Assembly: GCA_038030265.1 (NCBI GenBank)
Contig: CM075938.1
Coordinates: 14,795,009-14,859,008, forward strand
Direction of reading: 5' to 3'
Source of the DNA: Corythucha ciliata
Taxonomy: Eukaryota > Arthropoda > Insecta > Hemiptera > Tingidae
Length of the DNA: 64,000 nucleotides
In this document: piece after piece, positions 1-9,716 of the stretch
Layout: each line of letters opens with the position of its first letter
Numbering within the stretch: position 1 is the stretch's first letter
Notes under the pieces: model-generated
The model's input: the letters and a program-made list of their open reading frames with translations, nothing else
Databases searched by the model: none
Told to the model about the DNA's origin: nothing
Made by a program: the position numbers and the translations under genes

Positions 1-341
1 GTTATACAAAGACGTTGTTATAGACAGTTAGCTAGGGATTCACTAGAGGATAGGGCCCTCCACCATCCCTCAGGGGGGGGGGGACTAATTAATTTATAAA
101 CTGTGTACTCGGACGCTCAGATCAAACCACCCTATGAGCTCTGACAATGAGTATGAATTTGACGCTCTTCGTACGGAGTCTGGTGGCTGATGGGGCCAAA
201 AATAGGCCCGGAGATACCGACTAAAGGCCCCTTAAGTCTCAAAACAAACAAATATTATAATTTTTACGTAGAGCGTTTAATTTTTCTCTTTATCTCAATT
301 TTAGCCATTTCCTCCAGCGGCGTCTTCTCATAAGATGGTGG
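1..341. other. Short tract without a recognised gene
   Basis: This tract holds an 11-base G homopolymer at 73-83 and otherwise shows no open frame, repeat or RNA signal that I can support. Confidence 0.4.
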
Positions 342-686
342 AGGGTCACCTCGACCGGTCCAGTCATCCCCACCTATACTTTTACACATACATTTCGGCC
401 GTATTTCCACGTCAATCCCAGATTTTAGAATCTCATTTTAATCTCCAGGGCAGGAAGCTTTTCAAAATAAGACGACGGAAGAGCGTGAATTTCCAAGGTC
501 AAAGTTCAAAGGTGTTTTTTTAGAGTTATTTCTAGAGTGAAATGTGAAAAAGTAAGATCTAATGCTCCTGTAGAATTTCTAGGAGAGTAATATGAGGCTC
601 TGAAATCCGGGATTGCCATAGAAATACGGCCAAAATTTATGTGCAAAAGTATATAGACGAGGAATGACTGACGGGGAGTCGAAGGC
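342..686. repeat. Diverged inverted-repeat (foldback) element
   Basis: The left arm at about 348-450 reappears as reverse complement at about 577-686. Shared stretches include the word TATACTTTTACACATA near 375-390 against TATGTGCAAAAGTATA near 639-654, followed inward by GGCCGTATTTC and a CAATCCC word. The arms are interrupted by scattered mismatches and small indels, which suggests an old insertion. The loop at about 450-576 is unrelated AT-rich sequence. No coding capacity or clear target duplication is visible. A non-autonomous DNA transposon is the simplest reading; the superfamily is undetermined. Confidence 0.6.
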
Positions 687-689
687 CAC

Positions 690-880
690 TACTGTGAAAT
701 CCCGCCTTAAATTGAGAAAATGTGCAAATTAACTGCTGAAATGGATGAAATTTTTTTTGTGGCAGGAGTTAAGACAATCACTGATTTGCTGCTGAAATGC
801 CGAAAAAACACCATAATTTCTGGCTAATTTTTCTCCATTTTAGCTGTTGATAGTCGGGTTTCTCATTCTTTGCTTCCAGG
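690..880. repeat. Short stretch of the ~30-bp degenerate repeat
   Basis: Words such as AAATTGAGAAAA, CTGCTGAAAT and CTCCATTTTAGCTG match the vocabulary of the long array blocks elsewhere in the window. Only a few decayed units are recognisable, so this looks like a fragment of that family. Confidence 0.5.
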
Positions 881-897
881 CAAGTTTTAGTTGAGCT

Positions 898-1053
898 CAA
901 TGCTCAAACCACAAAATGCTTTAACAACATGAACCTAATCACAAAAAGCTTTTACCACTAGAAACACTCAACCACAGAAAGCACTCGACAACAAAATGCT
1001 CCAACTATAAAATACTGTAACGACAAAATACTCTAAATACGAAATCCTCTTAA
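898..1053 (+). repeat. ~17-bp minisatellite, left part
   Basis: A degenerate tandem repeat with unit close to CTCCAACCACAAAATG runs up to position 1053. The same repeat resumes at 3394-3472 after 2.3 kb of different sequence, so the two pieces look like one array split by an insertion. A third short patch lies near 10505-10585. Confidence 0.65.
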
Positions 1054-1438
1054 GGGCTCCCACGCACTTGTGATTTTCGGCTGGGCGATTTAATATCGCG
1101 CGATTATCGCAGAAATGCAACATACTTCATTCTCGAGAACAACACACACTTGCGACTGAAAATCGCCGCGACTAAAATAGACGCAGCAGGCCATATTTTT
1201 CTGGCGACACGATAGTCGCGGGGGAAAATGTCACACACAGAAATGAATGACCTTACACGCACATGCTACTGTTTCGTCGCGCTACTTCGTCCATATTGGT
1301 CCCATGTGTACGGCAGTTTCATTTCATTTCGGTACGATGTCATCGGAAGCAGGCGCGGATCAAGAGCCAGCTTAAGGGGGGGGGGGAGGCGTGACTCCAT
1401 CCAGCATTGAACACATATTCCTATAAATGTGACGTGAA

Positions 1439-1981
1439 CTATCTGTTTGGCAAAAATACGTCATGTCTCGAATGAAGCGAATTCATCGCATGGGTGGAGG
1501 GGGAAGACACGGGGATCTCATGTCCCACGGCTAGCGCTTCCGAGTTTTGGACAAGACGAACCCAAAAATCAGCGCGTTCAACCTCATCCCCCTCATCTTT
1601 TGACCTCTTTAGCACGTTTTCCTGGGGGAAATAAGCATTGTCCAGGGAACTCATATAAGCCAGTATTGAAAAAAAAAAAACACTCGAAAATGGAAAAAAA
1701 GACCAAAAAGGCGCTTCGAAAAAATTCATTCTAAAAACCCGGGCAAGCACCCTGGGCAATTTTTGCCAAAAATGATGAAAAAAAACCGAGTATTTCGAGG
1801 TTTTAAGACACAGGAATCCGAAAATCGAGACGAATTTCCAGTTTGGATTCGAGCCTTTGAAGAGGTTAGCACTGTGATGCAACGACCGACAAGGGCTTTG
1901 CATAATCAAAGAGCGCACGAGTTTTTCCGCACACGGACCCCAGATAATCGAGAGCTTTCTTGAATTAAGGAAAAGCTCCAA
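1439..1981 (-). other. Unrecognised 180-codon open frame inside the TIR element
   Basis: This is a long open frame for AT-rich DNA, but I do not recognise the product. The predicted protein has a Phe/Ser-rich hydrophobic middle (about residues 85-110) that is largely the translation of A-runs on the opposite strand, and a more ordinary C-terminal third. No transposase motif is visible, although its position inside the 1054-3393 candidate makes a decayed element gene conceivable. Chance openness is at least as likely. Confidence 0.15.
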
Positions 1982-2084
1982 ACAACAAGTGAAAATTCAA
2001 CAAAAAAATAATAAAATACCCATGTGTGGCCCAACCTCAAAAGGCCACCACAAAAAAAAAAAAAAAAAAGTCTGCTTTGAATTA

Positions 2085-2690
2085 CTATTTCTGCTTCAAA
2101 TCGACAATTTTTTCATGAATTTAACAAATCACTAATAATAAAAATGACAATTTCCTCTTGAAACTCACAACTTCATCATAAATTAACGAGAAAATGTCTC
2201 TCTCAAAATTTACAATTTCCTATTCAAACCAACAATTTCATTTTAAAAAAAGAAATTCACTCAAAAATGACAACTTCCTCATAAAATTGACAATTACCCC
2301 ATAAAATTCACTATTTCCTTATGAAACTGACGATTTACTCATGAAATTGACACTTTCCCTCATAAAATCATCCATTAGCGTCTTAAGCTTAAAAGAATCT
2401 CCTTAAAATTGTCAGTTTTCTCGTAAAACAGACAATATTCTACTGTGAAATGGATAATTTCACTATGAAATTGCCCTTTTGGAGAGGCGTTGTGCATAAA
2501 TGTTGCCCTTAGCATGGAATTTCACGTAAATTTTTGCCATAAAATTGGCGATTAGCGTGAGTGTTCCCCCACAATGTTGCGGTTTGCCCACAAAATGGGG
2601 CATTTGTGTGCCATTTTTGTGTGTTTTTCTCTCACATTTTGACCTTGGCGTGACATTTTGACTTAGACGTGACATATTTTACGCGTAAAT
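2085..2690. repeat. Degenerate array, 'CTCATAAAATTGACAATTTC' type, period ~23-26 bp
   Basis: Units combine a CATAAAATTGAC word with AATTTCCT or ACTATTTCC. Copies are clear at about 2110-2480 and become longer and more GC-rich toward 2690. Mutational decay is strong, with few identical neighbouring units. No coding function is implied. Confidence 0.65.
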
Positions 2691-3180
2691 TTCTCGGATT
2701 TTGCTCATTGAAAAAGCAATTTCAGCGATTGTCGTTGCCGGCAAACCAATTTCGTTGGATGGCCCAATTCAGAGACCGATCTGATTCGGCGAAAATTGGT
2801 TTACTGGCGATTAAAATCCCCAAAGTTGCTTGTTGAGTGAGTAAAATCACAGAAATCGATAAATTTATTTTACTGTGACCCAGATTCAGGGAAATTTAGT
2901 ATTTTAGTGAGCGAAATTTGGTATTTTTACAGAGCGAAATTAAAGAAATTGATTTTTTTGGTGATCAAAACCTGCGAAAATGGTTTTAGTGCGAAGAAAT
3001 CAGCGAATTCGATCTCTGGATTGAGCTGCCCCGCAAAATCGGTTTGTCAGCGACAACTAAATAAGTGATATTTACGCGTAAATATACGCAAAATGGTTTT
3101 TAGTTAGCGAAATTTGATTTTAATTGAGCGAGATCTTGGAAATGGGGGGGGGGGGTTGCAAGAAAAATCAGTAACATTCT
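2690..3180. repeat. Degenerate array, 'GCGAAAT...GGTTTTTAGTGA' type
   Basis: Repeated phrases of the form GTGAGCGAAATTTGGTATTTT recur roughly every 30-40 bp. The array also contains a 12-base G-run at 3144-3155. Similar phrasing recurs at 29920-30390, so this is a dispersed family and not a local accident. Confidence 0.6.
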
Positions 3181-3393
3181 TGTTTTAGGGAGTGAACTAC
3201 GAACATTTTGTTTTTAGTGGGTTTTTCAGTGTGGGAGGGGGTAGTTGATGGTGCGTGTGCACTAACACTTTGCTTTGCTTACACGCTGTGACTTTTTATG
3301 ATCGCTGCGACCGAAAATTGCAAGTGCGCGGGATTTGCGTCAAACGCGCGACATTAAATAGCGCGACCGTAAATCGCAAGTGCGTGAGAGCCG

Positions 3394-3472
3394 TAACCAC
3401 GAAATGCTCCAACCGCAAAAGATTGGTTCACAAAAAGCTCGAATCACAAGAAATCTTATGCACAAAGTGTTG
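3394..3472 (+). repeat. ~17-bp minisatellite, right part
   Basis: Continuation of the CTCCAACCACAAAATG-like array after the putative 1054-3393 insertion. The first unit begins at the TAA that flanks the element. Confidence 0.6.
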
Positions 3473-3689
3473 ATCAGTTTAAACAAACAAACACAGTAAA
3501 CACTTGAAGATGTTGGCTAAACAGGCGAAAAAAAAAAAGTTTGGTCCGTTTTGTGACGCTAAACAATCCGGAGGCGACCTTTGCGGTTTACGGGGGTGAA
3601 AATCTCTATAGGAGGCTCCTTGCCTGCATACTTATTAAATCTTTTAAATAAACAAGGAATATGACTTTTTACGTTGCGTTAAATTATGA

Positions 3690-5560
3690 CTTTTTCTCAA
3701 TTAGCGACGAAGTCTCCTCTGGAAACCGTGAGTCGGTGAGTTGCCGTTTTCTCACTCAGACGTGAATTAGCGCCTTCTCTCCTTCTTATCCGCGGATCAA
3801 CGGATTTTCTCAATTTTAGCTGCGAATTATCGCCTTTCTTGTCAATTTCAGCAGCGCATTACAGAGATTCCTCTAAATTTTAGCCGCGTATGCAATTTTA
3901 GAAGCGCATAAGCGTTTCAACTCAATTTTAGCATCGAACTAGCGCATCAGAATTAGAGTTACTATCAATAACTAATCTCAACTAATTTTAATCTCTAATT
4001 TTACACATGAATTAGCGTATTTCTCAATTTCAGCCCCAAGAACCCGCGTATTACCGTTTTCTCAATTTTACCTGTGAATTAATACTTTTAATCAACTTTT
4101 GCATTCACAAATCGCAGTGCGTTATCACAATCTTATAGCCACGAATTAGCGACTCATTGCTTTTTAGCAATTTTATTCGTACGATGAGCGCTTTTTTTAA
4201 TTTCATTTTTTTTTTTTTTTTTTCAGAATTTCAGCCTAGAATGGGCGTTACTACTCAATGTCTGCCGTGAATGAGAGTTTTTGTCAATTTTTGCCTTGAG
4301 CTAGCGCTTTTTCTGATTTTTTTTTTTTTTCACAAATTAGCGTTTTACTTCAATTTAGCTCCGAACGTGATTTTTATAGGAATTTCAGCCATGTTTTTTC
4401 CAGTTTACCTGCAAATTATCGCCTTTTTTTAGTTGTAGCCGCGAATTAATGATGTTCTCGATTCACAGTGGCCAATTATCGTTCACAAAGTATCAATTTA
4501 TGTAGATACAGTTGATTTTGGCCGCGATGTTCATCACAATTTGAGCCGCGAATTAGCATTTTTTTGTTCAATTTCAGGCACGAATTTGCGCTTTTTCGAA
4601 ATCTTAGCTTCGAATGTGCGTGCGGTTCTCTCTATTTTAGCTGCAAATGAGCGGCATCTAAACCTAAAATCAGCCGGAAATTATACACCATTTTTTAGCC
4701 AATTTTTGCCGCGCAATAGCAATATTTTAAATTTTATAGGTTAATTAGCGTTATTTCTGGAATTCAGATGAGCAGGATGAGCATTTTTCCTCCAGTCCAT
4801 CTATTACTCATCGTTATAATCAGAATTTTAGCAGCGAATGATCGTTTTTCTCGATTTTCGCCACAAATTATTTCAGTTCCAGCCGCAAATTAGCGTTTTC
4901 CACAATTTTAGCCAAGAAGCACCGAGTTTTCTCAATTTTGATTTGATTTGCGCTATTTTTCAATTTTATCTTCGAATGTGCGTTTTTCTAAATTGGTGAC
5001 AAGTACTTCTAATGTCTTTGGTAATTCGTTAATTTGCCATCCCCCCCCCCTTCCAACTTATTATCTCAATTTAATTTGATAATGAGCGTTTTTTCTCAAT
5101 TTTAGCCGAAAATTAGCGGTTTTTTTTGTCAATACTTTTAGCTCACAATCCGAATTAGCCCGTTTTCTTAACTTTGCCAAAACAAAACACACTGTTGTAA
5201 TATTTTAACTGGGAGTGCCACCGTGAACCCCGAATCAGCAATTTTCCTCAATTTTAGTCTAGAAGTTGAATCGAAAAACCATGGAGTATCACATTTTCAC
5301 GGTTTTCACTATTTTATGCCTGATTTATGAGCGAGTTTGCACTATTCTATAGCCAATTATGGACCTAGGAGCCTCCAAATAAGTACATTAGCATCGTATG
5401 TAAATTTTAACAGTGAAAGGGCCACCATAAACCGTGAAATATAATTGTTTTCTCAATTTTGGTCCGTAAATTGTATCGAAAACTTTGTCACAATTTTACC
5501 AGCATCAGGACCTTCTAATAATGTCACTTTTCCCATTTCAGAACTAGGACTTGGCTTTCT
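3690..5560 (-). repeat. Array block A of the ~30-bp degenerate repeat
   Basis: The block is built from units of the type TTTCTCAATTTTAGCCGCG followed by AATTAGCG and a T-run. Spacing between core words is mostly 25-40 bp, with frequent indels. I call this the minus orientation because the reverse complement, GCTAATTCGCGGCTAAAATT, is the form in blocks B, C, D and F. Poly-T tracts near 4208, 4318 and a C10 tract at 5041-5050 interrupt it. No gene is visible inside. Confidence 0.75.
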
Positions 5561-5639
5561 CCATACGATCAGTTTACATGGACCTAAATAGCCTACTCAG
5601 GTGTAAAGAAAAGTCGCTCAATTAATCTATAGAAAGTCA

Positions 5640-6190
5640 AGAAATAACATTTCGTTGCTGACGACCCTCAAATTACCCAAAAAGTCCAATTTTGTAGATT
5701 TTGGTTTTTGAGGAAAGTCGATTCCGCGGGATCATCTCGTTCTTAAAACTAATTTTGTGAAAACGGATCTCTCAAGAGCTAATTTTTCGGGATTGGCTTA
5801 TTCCGAAAAACTTTTCCACGAACTTGGCTCCTCAAAACGACAATTTGGCTGATTTGGTTCTTTAAATTGAACACATAAATTGTATGAGTTTGGCTCATTC
5901 GCTTTGCTTTCTCAATGTCGAACTCCGTGAGTTTTCCAGTTGAACAAAAATTCTCGCCCTGGAAACCGTCAATTTCAATTGAATCTCTCAAACTCATTTT
6001 TCGTGTTCCAAAACATTTTCTGTGTGCGACAGAGACTCGCTTTAATCTGTGAATTTCACATTGGAAAGAATGCAGAGCACCTCACCACAAATCCCCAGAA
6101 CTTGATTTATTGAATAGTGACTCGGAAGAATTTGACAACCTACGAACAAAATAATTGTCCACAAAAAATCTCGAGGAATTTGGCTATTAT
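5640..6190. repeat. Degenerate array, 'GAATTTGGCTCATTC' type
   Basis: A looser repeat with phrases such as AATTTTGTG, TTGGCTCATTC and CTCAAAACG follows block A. Similar phrases recur at 17310-17600, 39700-39770 and 49900-50220. Units are too decayed to give a firm period by eye; about 40-45 bp fits several neighbours. Confidence 0.5.
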
Positions 6191-8080
6191 TGATCAAAAC
6201 GTTAATTTTGTGCCAATTGGAATGGGGCGTGCGCTTAGCGGGCGCGTCATTGAATCATTTCCAGGAGCGGTGAGAGACTCTGCTCAACCTCTCCGCGAGT
6301 GACGTCCCAACCAAAATGTCTCCCCGGTGACAGATTTGCTAAACCAGGCTAACTCCCTAGAGATAGAAACTTAAATTATTAATAATGTAGCGCTTTTGGA
6401 AAAACTATTGAGCGATTCGTTAATAAAAATAAATAAAAAAAAGCCCGCGTAAAAGACCGGTATAGACGGAGTTGAGTGAAATAGTGTTGGATGAGTAAAG
6501 GCTAGTGAAACATGGTGGGATAGGATGGGCCTTATAACTTCTTTCATTATGTTCGTGAAATATTGGTGCTCGGTGAAGTCTTCCTGCTGTTCAGGGCAAT
6601 TACCATCATGCAAATCCTGGTAGGGAGGGGGCAGAGAGTGGCAATAAAAAATGTGGAGGATCACTTAGGTTATGCCAGGTGAAGAAAAGAACGTGAAGGT
6701 GAAATTAGGGCGTGGGAGTTTTAAACGGCCTGAAAAAAAAGAAGAAATTAAAAATCGTGCTAATAAAATACCAAAGCATCATTTGAAAGATCTTGAGGAA
6801 TTTAATTTCTTAGGTGATTTCTTAGGGAGGTGGAGGTTAGGTTCCACGCTTCCCTTTCCCCACTTTCCTGCAGGTTAATTAAAATATGAAGAATTGTTGA
6901 GCAGGTTCTTCGGAATCGAGGATTACGTGGGTAAATAACAGTAGTGTATCGCGGTTTGTAATTAAAGCCCAGGGTTAAACAAAGAATCCCCACCACCCCC
7001 CACAACACCACTCATCTACTACAAACTTGAAGAAAAGGTAATCAACAGAGGAGAAAGAATCTTTAGAAGCCTTCGAGAAGTCGAAGGGCCTTCCCAACCC
7101 CTCGCATCGCAACCTAAGCCCTAGCCAAATAAGATCCCTTATCAGACGTTTCATTCCTCCTTGCCAGTTCCTTCATCTCTCTTTACAGAAACTCGCCGTT
7201 CTCCCATTCCCACCTCCTATTCTTATGCATAAATAATAGGTACAACTCTTCTAGCTACCTCCGCACACCACTACCACCACCACCACCACCCAAGAGAACG
7301 TAAATAGATATTTCAGGTAAATCAAGATTGCAAAAGGGCCTTCAAGAAATTCTCCCGAGCCCCTCTTCGGATGCTTTTCTTCTCCCGGTTATTTCGCTCT
7401 TTTCGTTTAAAATATTACCTCCTTTTTCTTCATAGCGATTCTTTTGAGGAATACAAAAATAACTACGTTCAATTTACCCCCACCTGCCATCAACTTTATA
7501 TTTTGCTTTTCAAATGGTTGAGATAAACAATTTTCCAGTTGAAATATTTTTCTTATCGAGTAAATAACAGTCTCATTCCATTTTTTGGCTCCTAAAGTTT
7601 AATTGTTTTTCATTAAAAATAACCGGAAAAATGATTCGCCATCACGGGCGGGCGGGACCCCTCCACTGATCTTTCGGCTTTCCATCTCTTAACACAGGAA
7701 TTTGTTTTTCCGATACGCGGACGTACAGTCCGTAGTCCACGAAAGAGTATAGTGCAAGAAGTTCCGGTGTCTACACCTCGAACACAAGCACAAGCGTGGT
7801 GGAACGCGGCTGAACTACACGCACCCAAGGTGACGTCATTTTCCTTTCAAGAGAGGCAAACTTGATCGTTTTCGTGAAATCTTTAGGGGCGGCCGTTTTC
7901 CTTGACTACAGAGCGGGTCATAGTGCACTAGTGACTGCAGTCACTCATGGAACATTTTCCATTGTCGTTGGTTTTGGACTATTTTCTCCTCGTTTCCAAG
8001 TTTTTCCACGAGTACCCTACCGAGGTTCATGTTAGATGACTTTTTGCTATTTATTGCTAGAAAGAGCAATAACTAATGGC
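6190..8080. other. Single-copy-looking tract, no supported gene
   Basis: The tract contains a short GC-richer patch at about 6230-6310, a CAC microsatellite near 7265-7292, and polypyrimidine-rich sequence. Open frames here are all under 100 codons and look like chance. Regulatory or intronic DNA is possible but cannot be shown. Confidence 0.4.
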
Positions 8081-8084
8081 TGAA

Positions 8085-9160
8085 TGTGGAAAATATCGTT
8101 AATTCACGGTCGGAATTGAGACAAAGAGTTAATTCAGGGCTGACATTGAGAGTAAAAACAGTAATTTGCGGCTGAAATTGAGAAAAAGCCCTAGTTCACA
8201 GATAAAATTGAGGGTGAGTGGTAATTCGCGGATAAAAGCTAAAAACTCGCTAATAACGCTGGTAAGCTAAAACAGCGCTTATTCGCGGCTCAAATTGAGT
8301 AAAAAGCGTCAATTTGGAGATATTGTGAAAACGCGCTAATTCACGGTTAAACTGACAATGAGAAGAAGCTCGAACTGGCTAAAATTGAAACATAGCACTA
8401 ATTCGCGGCTGAAATAAATAAAAAGCGCGCACTCACTGCTGATGTCAAGGAAAAACGCTCGAGGCTGAGAGTCTCGTATAACATTGAGACAACGCACTTA
8501 TATTCATGTTTTCAAATTGAGGAAAAGCGCTATTTAAGTTCGCTAACGGAAAATTGAGACAACCCACTAATTAGCAGCCAAAATGACTTAAAAAGATGAA
8601 AAACTCGCAAATTGGCGCAAAAAAACTCTCCTCTCATTCTTGGAAATCATTGGCACAAAGCGCTGATTCCACGGCTAAAATGCAGACAAATGGCGATAAT
8701 TCGCGTCTGAAATAAAAAAAGAGTTACTTTTAAGACGAATGAATATATTAAGACAACGCAATAAATGGCGGCTGAAGTTGAGGAAATGAGATGTAGGTAC
8801 TTAAAATATCTTATATACTTACTATCTCTATAATATGTCGCTAAAATTAACAAGATCGCTAATTCCCTGTTAAAATTGATAAAAAGCGCCAAATCGCGGC
8901 TATAGGTGGAAAGTGACTATCATGCGTTGCTAAAATGAAGAAAAAACCCTGATTCACGGCTATAAATGATACAGAGCGCTAATTTGCAGCTGAAGCGGAG
9001 AAAACACGCTAATTATTGGTCACAATAAGGAAAAAAAGTCGATCCGCGGCTATAATGCTAAAAGAACAAAAAAAAAAAGTTCGTTCACTCCTGGAACGCA
9101 TGGAAAAGGCGCTCATGCGCATGCCAGCTGTATCTTGTTGGCCAGCTTGTGGCTAGAAGA
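8085..9160 (+). repeat. Array block B of the ~30-bp degenerate repeat
   Basis: Units read GCTAATTCGCGGCTGAAATT followed by GAGAAAA(A/G)CGC, the reverse complement of block A. Clear units run from about 8160 to 8460 and again from 8860 to 9060. The stretch between them (8500-8850) is more decayed and AT-rich. Confidence 0.75.
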
Positions 9161-9199
9161 AGCCATTATTTAGCGCCAAAAATTAAAAATTGACGGTCG

Positions 9200-9716
9200 T
9201 AGGTGTGAGAGTATCCAATGAATATGTCGTCGTCACATGCCGTAATTTGGCATTTCATGAAATGACCAGCCATTTCATTTCATCCATTTCAATTCATTTC
9301 CATTTCAATTCAGCCATTTCTTGATGTAACAGTGAGGTTAGAACACCATCTGACTAGGAATTCCGGTCATTTCATGAAATGCATCCTGCCTATGGGCACT
9401 TCATGAAATACACGAGGATTACACTAATGTGGCCGAGTCACTCTGGTCATTTCATGAAATGCCAACCCAACTCACTCTGGTCATTTCTTGAAATAGCTGG
9501 GCACATGGTGTAATCCTTTCGTATTTCATGAAGTGCCCAGAGGCTGGATGCATTTCATGAAATGACCAAAATTCCTGGTCAGATGGTGTTCTAACCTCAC
9601 TGTTACATCAAGAGCGCGCATTTCATGAAATGGCTGGTCATTTCATGAAATGCCAAATTACGGCAAGTGACTACGACAAATATATTGAAGATAAGAAAGA
9701 TCCCTCACACTTATTT
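9200..9716. mobile_element. Foldback element packed with CATTTCATGAAATG palindromes
   Basis: The arms pair over roughly 200 bp each. The left arm runs from ATATGTCGTCGTCACATGCC near 9219 through AATTTGGCATTTC, then TTGATGTAACAGTGAGG and a GGATTACAC word near 9417. The right arm carries the same words as reverse complement between about 9505 and 9690. The perfect 14-bp palindrome CATTTCATGAAATG occurs at 9251, 9368, 9448, 9551, 9619 and 9639, with near copies at 9397, 9482 and 9522. The copy at 9448-9461 sits at the dyad centre. No protein is encoded. A large non-autonomous foldback transposon is the likely class. Confidence 0.8.

Larger units (their letters stand above)
1054..3393. mobile_element. 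Putative 2.3-kb non-autonomous TIR element with TAA duplication
   Basis: The left end near 1054 reads GGCTCCCACGCACTTG and the right end near 3393 carries its diverged reverse complement, CAAGTGCGTGAGAGCC. Similarity continues inward through a GATTTTCGG/GATTTACGG word and a CG-rich GCGCGATT-type segment. TAA occurs just outside both ends (1051-1053 and 3394-3396), and the outer sequence on both sides is the same ~17-bp minisatellite. Three-base TWA duplications are typical of PIF/Harbinger elements, so that superfamily is my inference. The interior carries repeat arrays and no recognisable transposase. The alternative is two separate short insertions in opposite orientation. Confidence 0.5.

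Noticed and set aside
3690..5560. CRISPR array
   Set aside because: The units are degenerate, spacers are not unique sequences between identical repeats, and the surrounding DNA is eukaryotic in character.
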